Source of the DNA: Siderastrea radians
Lineage: Eukaryota > Cnidaria > Anthozoa > Scleractinia > Rhizangiidae
Assembly: GCA_964017195.1 (NCBI GenBank)
Contig: OZ024891.1
Span: 5,389,494 to 5,453,493 of the forward strand
DNA: 64,000 bases
Direction: 5' to 3'
The stretch's first letter is position 1. Every line of letters begins with the position of its first letter. The position numbers were made by a program, and so were the translations under genes. Below the pieces are notes generated by a model, which worked only from the letters and a program-made list of their open reading frames with translations, ran no database searches and was not told where the DNA came from. This document shows positions 35,206 through 46,080 of the stretch, piece by piece.

Positions 35206-38200
35206 TTACATGACCACACAAGTTGTGGACTGCACAAGATCTTCATCTTTGACAACATACTTTGTTGTTCTCAGTTTGGCGGGTGTGTGCTTCACTTCAT
35301 CATAGGCACTGAAACGGGAAAAAAAAAAGATTTGCATTTCTTACTCCAAATTAAGTCTTGAGCAAACGTCGTAACTGTCAAGTGAAGGCGATGGAAAACT
35401 TCATTGGTTGTCTGGTTTTCATATAATAGCTGCGATCACCGCGTTTGCTCTTAAAAGAGCTCAACGACCAAAGCAATTTTATTAGTGGAAATCACTTTAT
35501 GCAGACGTTTCTAATTGTCTGTAAGCGAAAATCCGCCTTCAAGTTTTTTCTTTGTTTTTGCCTACTTGAAATGGACGTCACCACCAAAAAATATACATGT
35601 ACCTAAAAAGAATGGTCAAAATCAATTACAAATTGTCCAAAAAACTGTACGGCACTCATATAACTAACACTGTAAGCTGATTTACGAAATCAGTTTTTAA
35701 ATTTAAGTTTAGAAACCTTACCTCTTCAGAGGAGACCCGACAGCTTGCACACAAGACACTTCCAGTTTAGGTCTAAAACAACGCTTCTTGGCCTCTTGTG
35801 GCGAAAAAAGCTTTAAACCAAATGGAACTACAGATTAGAAATCTTTGAACTAGTCTTCAGCGTCTGCGTGGCAGGGAGAGAGAGAAAGAGAGAGAAGAGA
35901 GACCAAGCCGGAACAAAGTTTCTGGTCCAAACAAGACGGCGGCAGAGACGAAGACTTGAACGTCGGCCGCTCATTCTCAAAGCCAGTGCGCCATTAACAC
36001 ACTTGAGAAGGACAAGAAAGAAAGGAATGTTTTATTTGAATGTACAGTAATGACGTCATCAGGGAAATACTAACCTCCACTTCACGATTCTCCTTGAAAG
36101 ATAATTTCCGTTTCTGGGCTCGCGTTCTCACAAAGCTCTGTCCAGCGGTCACCTCTTGATCGTCATCAGTCTTCTCAATTTCTATTTCGCCGCTACCGGA
36201 AGCTTCTTTGTTGCCTTCCATCCCTTTCACATCAGTAACTGAACTCGTAGAAGCAGTAGCTTTGGTTTCAGTCTCGCTCTTGATCCAAGGGGAGTTGATC
36301 ACAGTTTCTTTGCTTCGTGATCGTGTGTTTGGCATGCTCAGTGTTGTTTCACTCTTGAGTGTTTTACGCGCCTTGTTTTTCGCCGACCAGGGTGGGGTGG
36401 GTTTGTTTAACAGCTCCTTCCTCAAGGGGTACAAACTGTCTTTGATGCAAACCGCAGGACTGGAACATTCTACCCCAGAATCCTGTAAATTACGACGAAA
36501 AAACTAGTCACCATGATCAAACATCCGTGATACTTGACAAGAATTACAAGAGGCTATGGCCGATTTAACCTGTTCCACCATAGTCAAACTGGAATGTTGA
36601 TTGACTTTTGAGTCTGTGAACAATTTTCGAAAGCCAGACCACGGAAATGAAAGCTAGTGTGACCATTCAAATAAAAGCTACTGAACAGTACTTTCCTGTG
36701 GTACTATTTATCATGCTGTACAAGGTGTTTCTGACTTTCAATTCTATAGGTGAGATCCTAAATAACTGAGTAATTTCATCTGGAAATTAGTCTGGTTTTT
36801 TTTATGTCTATATATTTTCGAAACAAGACAATTTTTTGCCAGACACTTTTACCTTTTTAGAAACCAACCGTAAGAAAGGAAAACGCTTAGGGACCAAAAA
36901 CTTGTTTTGATATTACGTGTTGACGCTTAAATGGTTAGACTTGTCTTCATATCACGTGTTCATCTCAGATGAAACCGATGGAAACTAACCTGTCTAACGA
37001 CGCTTAGTCCCAAACGAGTTCTCTTGGCCGCGGACCTTGTAAGCGGAGTGGACCTTTTTGGAAAATCATACTCCTCTCTGTGAGGTCTCCTTAGAGAGGC
37101 TCTGCAGGTTTTGAGGTTGCTGAAAACATAAGATTGTCAACGACTTTTGCCATCTGTTTTTTTTTTTTTGCAACATTTTACTGAATAAACAAGTTAGGAA
37201 AGGAGACAAAATGAAAGCAAGTGAAAAATCTGGTTCTTTTCGTAAGTATGTATTTTCATGAATAAATCACCCAAACTGTTTGCTCCGAAGTCTGGTTTTT
37301 AAAAATCTCAAAAGAAAAAGGAAAGAAAGAAAAAGAGAAACTTTCCACTAAATTAGCAATACAATAACGAAAACAGGCAAGGAAAGTCGTCAACCACACA
37401 AGTCCTTTTATCCGTGTTTTGATTTATTTTTTGATTAGCTCAATCACTAACCTTATAGCATCCCTGATACACCTGAACCAATTAAGCGCTTCCATTTTTG
37501 ACTTGGAATACAAAAGCAATGATTTGTCTTTACAAGTTATCTGCAATAAGATAAAAAAATTTGAGATCTGCATTGCTTACATTTTAAAAATAGCAATTTC
37601 ACGAGAAAATGGACTCAGTTGAATGAAATTCGTGGTATTTGTTTTTAAACAGCTTACTTTGAAAAGCGCGCCAGCACCAGAAGTCTCTTCATCCCCTGTT
37701 GAGCCGCCAAGCACTTGTTCCAACTCACAGTCGATCAGCGGTAACACACGACGGCAGAGGTACGAGCTGTGAACATGAACAGTTAGGCCAAACAAAAAGG
37801 AAATAATTTGTTTCCGGTTTAATACCCTAACAGACTTTTTTGGAGGCATAAGAATTTTAGGTTCAAAATAATGCGAGGCGTCAAAGAACTCCACAATTTG
37901 CCTTGTTGCAATTTTGCTCTCTCAACAAATAATGAGATCTTTCCTGTTTCGTATAAAAATTGTGCAGACTTATGCCTAGTTATTTCTTTTCAAATTCAGG
38001 TCATTTTCAGGGCTATAATGGGAAAGAAGTGTTACATTTATTGCTATCACAAGGAAAGACAAACCGATCTTTTTTTTCTCAAATGTAACAGGAGTCCGAA
38101 TCACATTGTTTTGTCGTGTTGTTGTCTAACTGCCAGTAATTGAACCTAAGTGTCCAAAAGCTTTCAAATGCCGGCTTGCTTGTGGACGAACTGAGATTTA

Positions 38201-41200
38201 CGGAAATCCAAATATAAACAACGGCGTCTCCGTTATAACTCACGGTGAATTCGGGCAGTAAACTAAAATAGCTTTCCGATATAAATTTGACGAATTTTGG
38301 GCGATTTGAGGAGAATAACAATTGAAGCGTGAGACTGCTCACACATGCTGACAGACTCACGAAGTATAAACTGCAAAAGTGAACGCTGTTGTACGAGTAC
38401 AACGCTTTTCTTTCTTACCTTTGCTCTTTATCCGTCGAACCACTTTTCTTGGTGTAAATAAGAATGTCAGAAAACAAGAAGAACATCCTTTCCTGGGATC
38501 CTCGGCTACAAACCTGGGGACGAAAACACGTGACTGAGAGAAGACACACCCAACAATGTGCACGTGGCAACGAGAAGACATGTGGAAACTGTGGTGCTGC
38601 GTCGGTGGAGAAGTGAAACACAAAACTTTGGATTTATCAACTGAGTTGATAAGGTAAATTGGCCACCGTAAAAAGATTGAAAGCTAGCGTTTCGAGCGTT
38701 AGCCCTTCGTCTGAGCGAATCTGCCCGGACGAAGGGCTAACGCTCGAAACGTCAGCTTTCAATATATTTACATTTACGGTGGCCAATTTACCTTATCAAC
38801 TTATTTGATAAACCCAAAGTTATCAACTTAAACTGTACCTTCAACAAAGGTCCTTCCCTGATAAAAAGCCTCCCTGAAAGGAACGACATAAAACACATGA
38901 AACATAAAAGAGCAGTTGATTCATTACAAACTGGAAACTTCAACTCCGCAAGTGTAGCTTTAAACACAATAACTTACCCGGAGCCAGAATTTTCGGAGCA
39001 CCCTCCCCCGTCAGCGCTTTCTGAATCGATAACATTTTCTGAAAATTCTCACGTTGTCGAATGTTTTCATTGATGTGATGTGCAACTTTGTTGATTTCAA
39101 CTGTGGCCTCTAAAACAATTTAAATCAAAACATAAATAGACAACAAAGTTAAGAAAATTTTTAAAAGCAGTTCAACAAGAGAAATCATTTTTTTCCAGGA
39201 GACTAGATGTTCTAAGCGTGACAGCATCCAATTAAACTACCTTGCAATTTTTCAAAGTCAGGATGATCTCTTGGCGTCTTGTTTAAAAGACTCTCCAGTA
39301 ACAACTTGTACCTGGAGAAAAATCAAATGAAATTTAGTCCATTTATTGCACTAAAACTCACGTTTTCGACAACTAAAAGGCCTTGCTTTCAGGTCTTGTG
39401 CCATTTATTTCTAATTACCACTGGTCTGTAATATTTAAAATAATCGATAAGTTCTTGAATACACTGTAAGTGTACCTTGGAACTCTTTGTACTGGAGTTA
39501 TCAGCAGGGCACCTAGATTTAATCCTTTGCATTCCTCACGCGTTTCTTGAGCTTTCTTAAAAGTTGCAAACTCATTGCTCTTTTTTTCCCACTCCTATAA
39601 ATGAACAAATATTAAAAATAAACAAATAAATAATAGATAGATATGGAATAATTATTCAGTACATGCATGTACAGTCAAGTGATATCACAGACTACAAAAA
39701 TATGCAATAAAAAATGATGCAGCATCTTTCGTCAGAGGTTTACATGTAGAAAATTGAGAGTAAAGAGGGCTATATAGGGCTGTCGTAAAGTTTTGAGACA
39801 CCTATTACCTTGAACTTCACACCCATAACAAGCTTGTTGCTTTGAATAAATTACACTAACAAGAGGCCAAGATCACCCGTATCATTGAGGTCCCATCAAG
39901 CATACTCGGCCGTGACAGGTGTTATGGGTTATGATCCTTAACCTTTTAAGCCCTGATATAAAAATGCATATTCTCCTTACTGTTCTCCATACATTTCTTA
40001 ATGAACTAGTAAGGAGAATTTGTCTAAATATCAAGACATCTTATCCTTGGTGATCACTTTCTTTATTCTCATCACTTGAATGTTTGAACAAGTAATGACA
40101 ATGTAAAGAGAAAGTTCATCTTCGTCACTGTTAGGGCTTGAAGGGTAATGACAGCTTGGGCTGCCTGTGGATCATCATGTGCAGGTTGCAGCCCAGCCAG
40201 TAGCCAGTGAAGCTGATTTATGTCATGACGCACTGGATGCTATGGACATGGGAGACGTGGAATCTGGAGTTGATTCTGACTTTGAGTTTGATATGGAGGA
40301 TGATTACTGACGAGCAGTCTCACGTGTTAGCTTTATTAATAATACATTTCTTTATTTTTTTACACCTGGTGCTACATGAGGGCAGTGTACACTATAAAGT
40401 ATAGCACCTGTTGTATGACATAGTTTGCTTATTATTGCTTATTCATTTAAAGAACTTAAAATGATTTCCTTGTGAGCAAAGACATAATAGTATAGCAGGA
40501 TGTCTGACGATAATTTATAAATAAATACCCTGGAATCAATGTAACAAGCATTTGCATTTTTTTAACAATAGTTTACAAAAATAAATGATCATGTGCATTG
40601 CTCTCAAGTAGGATTCTCCTTGATTGTGCACTTTTCCACAAAAACAAGAGACTAACTGACCAAAACTGACTTCAATTTTTCCTGTTCTTATTGGCCTCAA
40701 AATGCCCCAGATTGCATCTCCGGGCCAGATTTCTTTAAAAATTTTCCGGGGGGCATCCCCCGGACCCCCCCCCCCAGAGGCTCGTGCCCTTCGAGCACTC
40801 GATTGCCAGGTGCCGGCTACTTTCAATTTGGGGCTGGCTACTCTAAAATCTCTGGAGAACACTGTCAGTAGTCAATTTGAGGGGTATAACACCAGCCACG
40901 TGAGAGCTCTAGAATTTAACAATGGTCAATGGTGTGTTTGTTCTCATTTTATTCCCTTTCAACTCCCCCATAGTATCAAACAAGGCATTATTCCATTCCA
41001 TTTGTGTTTGTTACCTGTAATTCACTCTGAGCTTTGGCAAAGTTGTTGGCATAGGTACTATACAGCTTGATGAATGGTGCCATGGCCAAAAATGCATCAC
41101 CAAGGCTTTGTGTTTCCATATGACTCAAAAGTTCTCTGTTCACAGCCTGAATTGCTTCCACATTTGAGAAGATGGTATTCAGTGCATTTTGTGGAAGGAT

Positions 41201-42357
41201 GCATGCGACTTGCAGTGGTGCCAGAAATAACTAAAAGTGAAAATTGAGAAGGGTTTATTTCCTTTTGAAGTCTTCATAGAACTTTTTTTTTTAATTTTAA
41301 TTTTTCTTAAAGATTTCACAGCAGTATAAGAAAGTTGATTTTGTTCACCAGTCAGCAGTTAATTACCAAGGTATCACTCTTTCTAAATTGAAAAAAATAA
41401 GATGCACAAAACCGAAAAGTTACAAGTACAAGTCTACAAAATGAAACTCTTCCATAAATCTCTTATGATAAGGTAGGAGCACCCATCTCTAATCATTATG
41501 AAAGACAGTGTCCAGTGGAAGGACATTATTCCCGCATCCAGACTCAATCCAGGCTGTGACTCCTGACAACAACAATGACAATGATGACAACAATGATGAC
41601 ATAGGTCAATTAAGGCACTACAGGCTATTTAAGAATTACTAGTAAAGATGATTTACATAAGTATATGCGATCAGGTTTTACTTACTGAAGTTATAGCATG
41701 TAAGTGATCCTGATAAGTCTTTTCCGTGGCAAAAATCTCATTAATGACCTTCTTCCGTTTCCTGGCTACAGTCTGAGCACGAAGCATGTGGTTGAACTCT
41801 GCAGAGATTGCCTGACTTGTTTGTGACAGTTGAAGAGAAAGGAATTTCTTGGCACTGTGCACTGTTAAGAAAACAGTTGTTTTTTACAATGGACACCCTC
41901 AAGACTGCAATTAGTGTTATTGATTGAGAGTGTCCATGTTGTGTATTTTTTTCCTGTTTCTCCCACTTTCTTCCCCCTCTTTTCCCACTCACCCATATGC
42001 AAATTTCCATGATTATTTTGTAACATGGGCAAATCACAGTCACCAAATTTCAAATCGCCTGTCATAGTTCACCCAGGGTCACAACACATCAATAAAATTT
42101 GACAGAGGAAAAGCTAACTTCCTGCGATGTAAACAGTGTTAAAGATCCAGAAGATCTGCAATTCTCTTCACCACTTTAATTATGGGTGAATTGTGACAGG
42201 CAAATAGTAGCCAGCAAATCACATTTGAAAAAACCGGGACTGCACACAATGCTGAAATCAGCTGCAAATGTAAATCCCATAACGGCAGTGTGGTGACCAC
42301 TTATGTACAGGAGATAATCAACTGTTCATATTTTAAAATAATGCTTCGACAGTTTAT

Positions 42358-42417
<60 letters not shown>

Positions 42418-43036
42418 TTAATAATAATACCGAAATTTGTTGCATTGGAGATTTTGCCCTAGTTAACGTCTTTTAAAATAATTTGTAAATGATTCGACCT
42501 TTCCAAAACCCACAAGTTGGCACTCGTAAACTGCATCTGTAATAAATCTGTATAAACACAGTTTTACACAACCACTGAGAACTGTAATCTTATTTTGAAG
42601 AGCACTCCCCAAGAAATAAACTAACTCGTCAATTCCCTGCACAGGCAACTCAATCTAATCGACAACGTAAGTTCAGCTTTAGCATAACGAAACTTCACTT
42701 CAAACATAATTTTATTTAATCGAATTGCAAAAGGTCTAAGTTTTTCAGCCATGCCTACGTGTTCATCACTTGCATTATTGTCTTGTCTAGTAAACCATGA
42801 CAAGCATGCATGCGCTATAAATATCATGTACGGTTCGTAAATACTTTTACAGTGACTGTACTTTTTTGACCGATCACGTTTACAGTGTAAGTTAATCGTT
42901 GGATTAGAACAATTTTAAATTGGATAAATTTGGTCGAACATAAAATTATAACAAGTAAAGTTGTACTTAGGAAACGACAGATTTCATACTCACACTTGGG
43001 ACGAAATGGGCTTCCATTGCCGTTAACCGAAGCCAT
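35206..43036 (-). CDS. ARHGEF39: DH-PH Rho guanine nucleotide exchange factor, CaaX-terminated
   Basis: Fourteen exons, all in phase: 43036-42994, 41861-41686, 41230-41015, 39594-39476, 39311-39241, 39109-38978, 38873-38839, 38513-38419, 37766-37658, 37540-37452, 37119-36990, 36482-36075, 35792-35722 and 35308-35206, giving 598 residues. The DH domain (about 53-245) starts VINEIFATEKTYQDHL and has the conserved helix LLITPVQRVPRYKLLLESLL. The PH domain (about 250-362) has GRLFIREGPLLK, RMFFLFSDILIY and a closing MEALNWFRCIRDAIR. These features, with LAPGR before the PH domain, are closest to ARHGEF39, which in humans is about 335 residues. Residues 363-598 are a Ser/Lys/Glu-rich extension. 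The protein ends CVVM, a CaaX prenylation box. Expected role: loading GTP on a Rho GTPase, probably at membranes. The family is firm; exact orthology is inferred. Confidence 0.88.
36596..36765. repeat. Copy of the ~120-bp minisatellite unit in a RhoGEF intron region
   Basis: About 1.4 units matching 24090-24585, including GTGACCATTCAAATAAAAGC, CAGTACTTTCCTGTGGTAC and TCATGCTGTACAAGGTG. It lies in the intron between exons 11 and 12 of the ARHGEF39-like gene. Confidence 0.7.
38624..38821. mobile_element. Foldback MITE in a RhoGEF intron
   Basis: Nearly perfect palindrome. The left arm begins AACTTTGGATTTATCAACTG and continues through GTAAATTGGCCACCGTAAA, and the right arm is its complement. 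The inner part forms a second hairpin around CGAAGGGCTAACGCTCGAAA. A shorter, decayed relative is at 59926-60056. It sits between exons 7 and 8, 17 bp from exon 7. Confidence 0.8.
39942..40145. mobile_element. 204-bp MITE, TTAA-type
   Basis: Ends CCTTTTAAGCCCTGATAT and, in complement, CCCTTCAAGCCCTAACAG. Left flank TTAA at 39938-39941; right flank TAAT, probably mutated. Its reverse complement aligns along its length with the element at 44206-44751. Located in intron 3 of the RhoGEF gene. Confidence 0.7.
40156..40309 (+). pseudogene. 3' end of an acidic ORF, antisense in a RhoGEF intron
   Basis: The plus-strand frame QLGLPVDHHVQVAAQPVASE runs to an acidic end, GVDSDFEFDMEDDY, with TGA at 40307-40309. 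An AATAAA near 40521 follows. The frame is cut on the left by the MITE ending at 40145. It looks like the remaining 3' end of a retrocopy or transposon ORF. Parent gene not recognised. Confidence 0.4.
40690..40860. repeat. GC-rich repeat fragment
   Basis: Contains a CCGGGGGGCATCCCCCGG palindrome followed by a C run (40761-40773), unlike the AT-rich surroundings. Probably part of a dispersed element; ends not defined. Confidence 0.35.
42355..42429. repeat. (AAT)n microsatellite
   Basis: About 24 units, slightly interrupted at the end (ATTTAATAATAATAC). Lies in intron 1 of the RhoGEF gene. Confidence 0.95.
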
Positions 43037-43039
43037 GAT

Positions 43040-44200
43040 CTCCGCAGTTTGCCCTTTGTAAACGTGTCCGATCGATAAAAAGAAAGAAACCTGCAGCGAC
43101 TAGAATTTGTACTCTTTTCTGCCCATCGAAGGAAGAATTATAGTGTTTAAAAGCTCCAAATTGTGAAGATTTCACCGCAAAACAACGGATATATTCAAAC
43201 GTCTTCAAACGTTCAAACTTCCCACTCTGTGTGCACTGAGTGACCTGGGAACTACGACACCGCTGACCAATGAACACAGTAATTAGGCCCCAGTCGAGCC
43301 CAGTTTTTCACGCGGTCGAGAAAAGAGAAAACACGGGAAAGAAAAAATGAGAGAAACACAAACCTTCTTAAAAGAATATCTTCTTGTTTGTTTGTTTGTT
43401 GTTTTGCTTTTGAAATCATCACTTGCCCGAGGATTATGTTATAAATTTCCCCGTATAAGAATCTAAAAGAATTTTACTGTTTTGCTTAGCTCGTGAAGGA
43501 GATTTATTTTGGAGTACAAACAAGTTTACTCCCTTACACCCAGCCTACGGTCGACCCGAAATCTTTCCTATTTTTCTTTTGTCTACTTTGGTATTTTAGG
43601 TTAAGGCTGTTACACTTTGTTTCACGGGTTAAGTAAAATCGCTTAATCGAAAATTTAATTTTTGAATTCTTGTGGCAGGAAAATAAAAATTTTTGTGGCA
43701 GCAAAATAGAACTGAAAACGTATTTGCACCCCGACGTATTCTTGCGTGAATGTGCGCTATTGGAGTAAGGTCCCCCGATAAGAAAACGGGAAGGAAGGGG
43801 GAGGGTATGGGTACGCTAGGCTAGTATGTTGAAGGAAAGGTAATAGTGAAGGTCATGAGACAAGATGTTTGGTCAATTTTTTTAATGTTTTTTTTTCAAA
43901 CAGTTTCTCCCTTTTGGGTTATAGACATATTAAACACAGATCCACAACAGTTATTTAACACTTTTAAAGAAAAATGTATTGTTCCAGAAAATGTCCATAC
44001 CCAAGACAGAAGGCTTTTTGGTTTAAGCCCCCAGCCCGCTGGGAAATTCAAGTTTAGTTTACGTTTTCCTTTAAAAATTTTGGCTTTTAGGATCCCACTC
44101 TCCTCAAAATTTCTAACTACCTTTCTCGGTGTGGGAGTAGTTATTTTCTGGAACCACTCACCTCCTCTTCCAAAAAGCTGTTAGCCTAAGCATCCAAAAA
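43040..44200. other. RhoGEF promoter side and intergenic DNA
   Basis: Upstream of the ARHGEF39-like start. A GACCAATGAAC CCAAT-type motif at 43263-43273 may be part of its promoter. The 112-codon plus frame at 43846-44184 has no splice or motif support. Confidence 0.3.
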
Positions 44201-44205
44201 ATTAA

Positions 44206-44751
44206 CCCTTTAAAGGGGTTATGTCACGAGGATTTTGCTATTTTAGGTCAATTCTTGTTAAAATCATAACCTAGTGCCTTTACTCATACAAAAATGCTCC
44301 TGTAAAACTATGAGGAAGATATCAAATGAATTTTATTAGGCAGAGCTAACCATAATATTTTTTTTGGGTGTTCTTTTTCAATCCACTTCCATCCTTGCCA
44401 TCGGTAGCAACAGACGACAGGAAACAGTTTCAGTGGCTTAAGGTGGTCTTTAATAACAAAGCTAGACCCTTATTTTTGGAATTCAATTGATGCCAAGACA
44501 CTTTTTAGCTTTTTTAAAACTAGATACTAAAATAGCGTGACATAGCCCCTTTAAGCCCCAATAGTGATGACCATCAAATTTCTCCTCATCATGTCAGTCC
44601 ATTAAAACACATACAGGACATGAGAATTAGGGAAACGATCACCAAAGATAAATTGTCTTGATGTTTCAACAAGTTCTCATAACTAGTACTCATAAAAAGT
44701 GTATAAAGTCCAGTAACGAGAATTTTAATAATGATGCTGGGACTTCAAGGG
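44206..44751. mobile_element. TTAA-type MITE split by another MITE
   Basis: TTAA at 44202-44205 and 44752-44755. Ends CCCTTTAAGCCCCAATAG (rejoined across the inner element, which entered at the TTAA within CCCTTTAA) and, in complement, CCCTTGAAGTCCCAGCAT. Without the insertion it would be about 205 bp, the size of its relative at 39942-40145, to which it is inverted. Confidence 0.7.
44214..44550. mobile_element. 337-bp TTAA-type MITE, nested
   Basis: TTAA at 44210-44213 and 44551-44554 flanks the ends AGGGGTTATGTCACG and CGTGACATAGCCCCT. No coding sequence. It lies inside the element at 44206-44751 and is therefore the later arrival. Confidence 0.8.
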
Positions 44752-44755
44752 TTAA

Positions 44756-46080
44756 GAGCCCCATCAGTTCTTTGGTATTAGCTCCTGCCACTCCTTTCAT
44801 TTTTCATTCATCAAAATAAACCAATGTATTCCCCCAGTAAGTATGATAAATTTTGAATCATTTACCATTACATCAGAATTTCAGTACATGGACTAATTAA
44901 TGCCTTTCAATAATTCTTGTCAACAACTTTTCTCTAGCTTTTACTAGCAGAATCTCTGTCACTGAATAATGCATCTACATAATTTAATCACTGGAGTTCA
45001 GGGTTTCAGTGTGTGCTGTATTCTACTAATAAACAAAGTTTGATTGTAAGTTCAAGAAGAGTGCTTATTGGTAGATAAAGTTAGTGTGAAAATGCCAAGG
45101 AAGGCATTGACAAAAGTATCTGCATATACTTGTGTAAGGTGTCCACATATTAAGTTCTCTTGAGTTAAAAAGACGATATTGAGTGCCCGCTTAGAGGGGT
45201 GCATGGGTCCATTTGCAAAGGTTAGACCATATAACTTACAATTATTATAACATTTAAATAGTCTAAAGTTATCAGCTCCTGGATTTGGTTTAATTAATGC
45301 CAACTGGATATCAGAAGAAGCACTTTAGTTCTCATATTCTACTTACAAACAGTCCTCATGTAGTGAGAAACAGGTTTAACTAAGTGATTGACACTTTGAA
45401 ATAGAGTACTTAGGCCATAAGTAAATATTTTCAGATATAAAAATGCATATCAACTGTAGTATTTAACAATAAAAATGTGTTCAACCATAAAAAAAATTGT
45501 AGGCTCCATTTGTTTCATCCCCTTGCATTCCACCTTAGTTTCTTTGTGGGGGGGGGGGAGGGAGACTGCAAATATCTACTTTCCCAGCATGGCTAGCATC
45601 CTTTGAAACCATTATTGGTTGTCACGCAAGAAATCTCTCTAATCATGGGGAGGAGCAATGCATTACGACCCAACCACCAGATCTTTGGGTCGTTACATAA
45701 TACATCCCCCCCCCATATTGGGGAAGAGCAAGGCATGACAACCCATGCACTGAAGGGGCAACAATCCCCTCCCTACGAAGGGCACAAGAGCATTGCAAGA
45801 AGCCTCCAATTTTTCCCATTCCCAGTGCTTATACTACAAGCAGTGGAGTCACACTTTTCCCTGTAAAACGAAAGAAGCAGTACATGTACATGAAAAAATT
45901 CATCCCTGTAAATTTATAGAATTCTAGCAGGCATCAAATGTCTACCCTGTGAGTGATTCATGCACACAGCAATGCTTCTCACTTTATTGTTCTTCAGAAA
46001 AAAAGAGGGACTCAACCTTTAAATGATAATTCAAATAGCTTTAATGCTAGTACTGAAGCCGGGAGGCCTTAAGCTGGCTG
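44756..46080. other. Intergenic; 3' flank of RNF141
   Basis: A G run at 45549-45558 and a C run at 45706-45715 lie in a region with short inverted motifs (GGTTGTCACGCAAG and GGCATGACAACCC), likely another decayed element. No gene seen. Confidence 0.35.
45983..45988 (-). terminator. Poly(A) signal of RNF141
   Basis: AATAAA on the minus strand, 93 nt past the RNF141 stop codon at 46081-46083. Confidence 0.5.

Noticed and set aside
43846..44184. 112-codon plus frame as an exon
   Set aside because: No flanking splice signals and no coding-like pattern.
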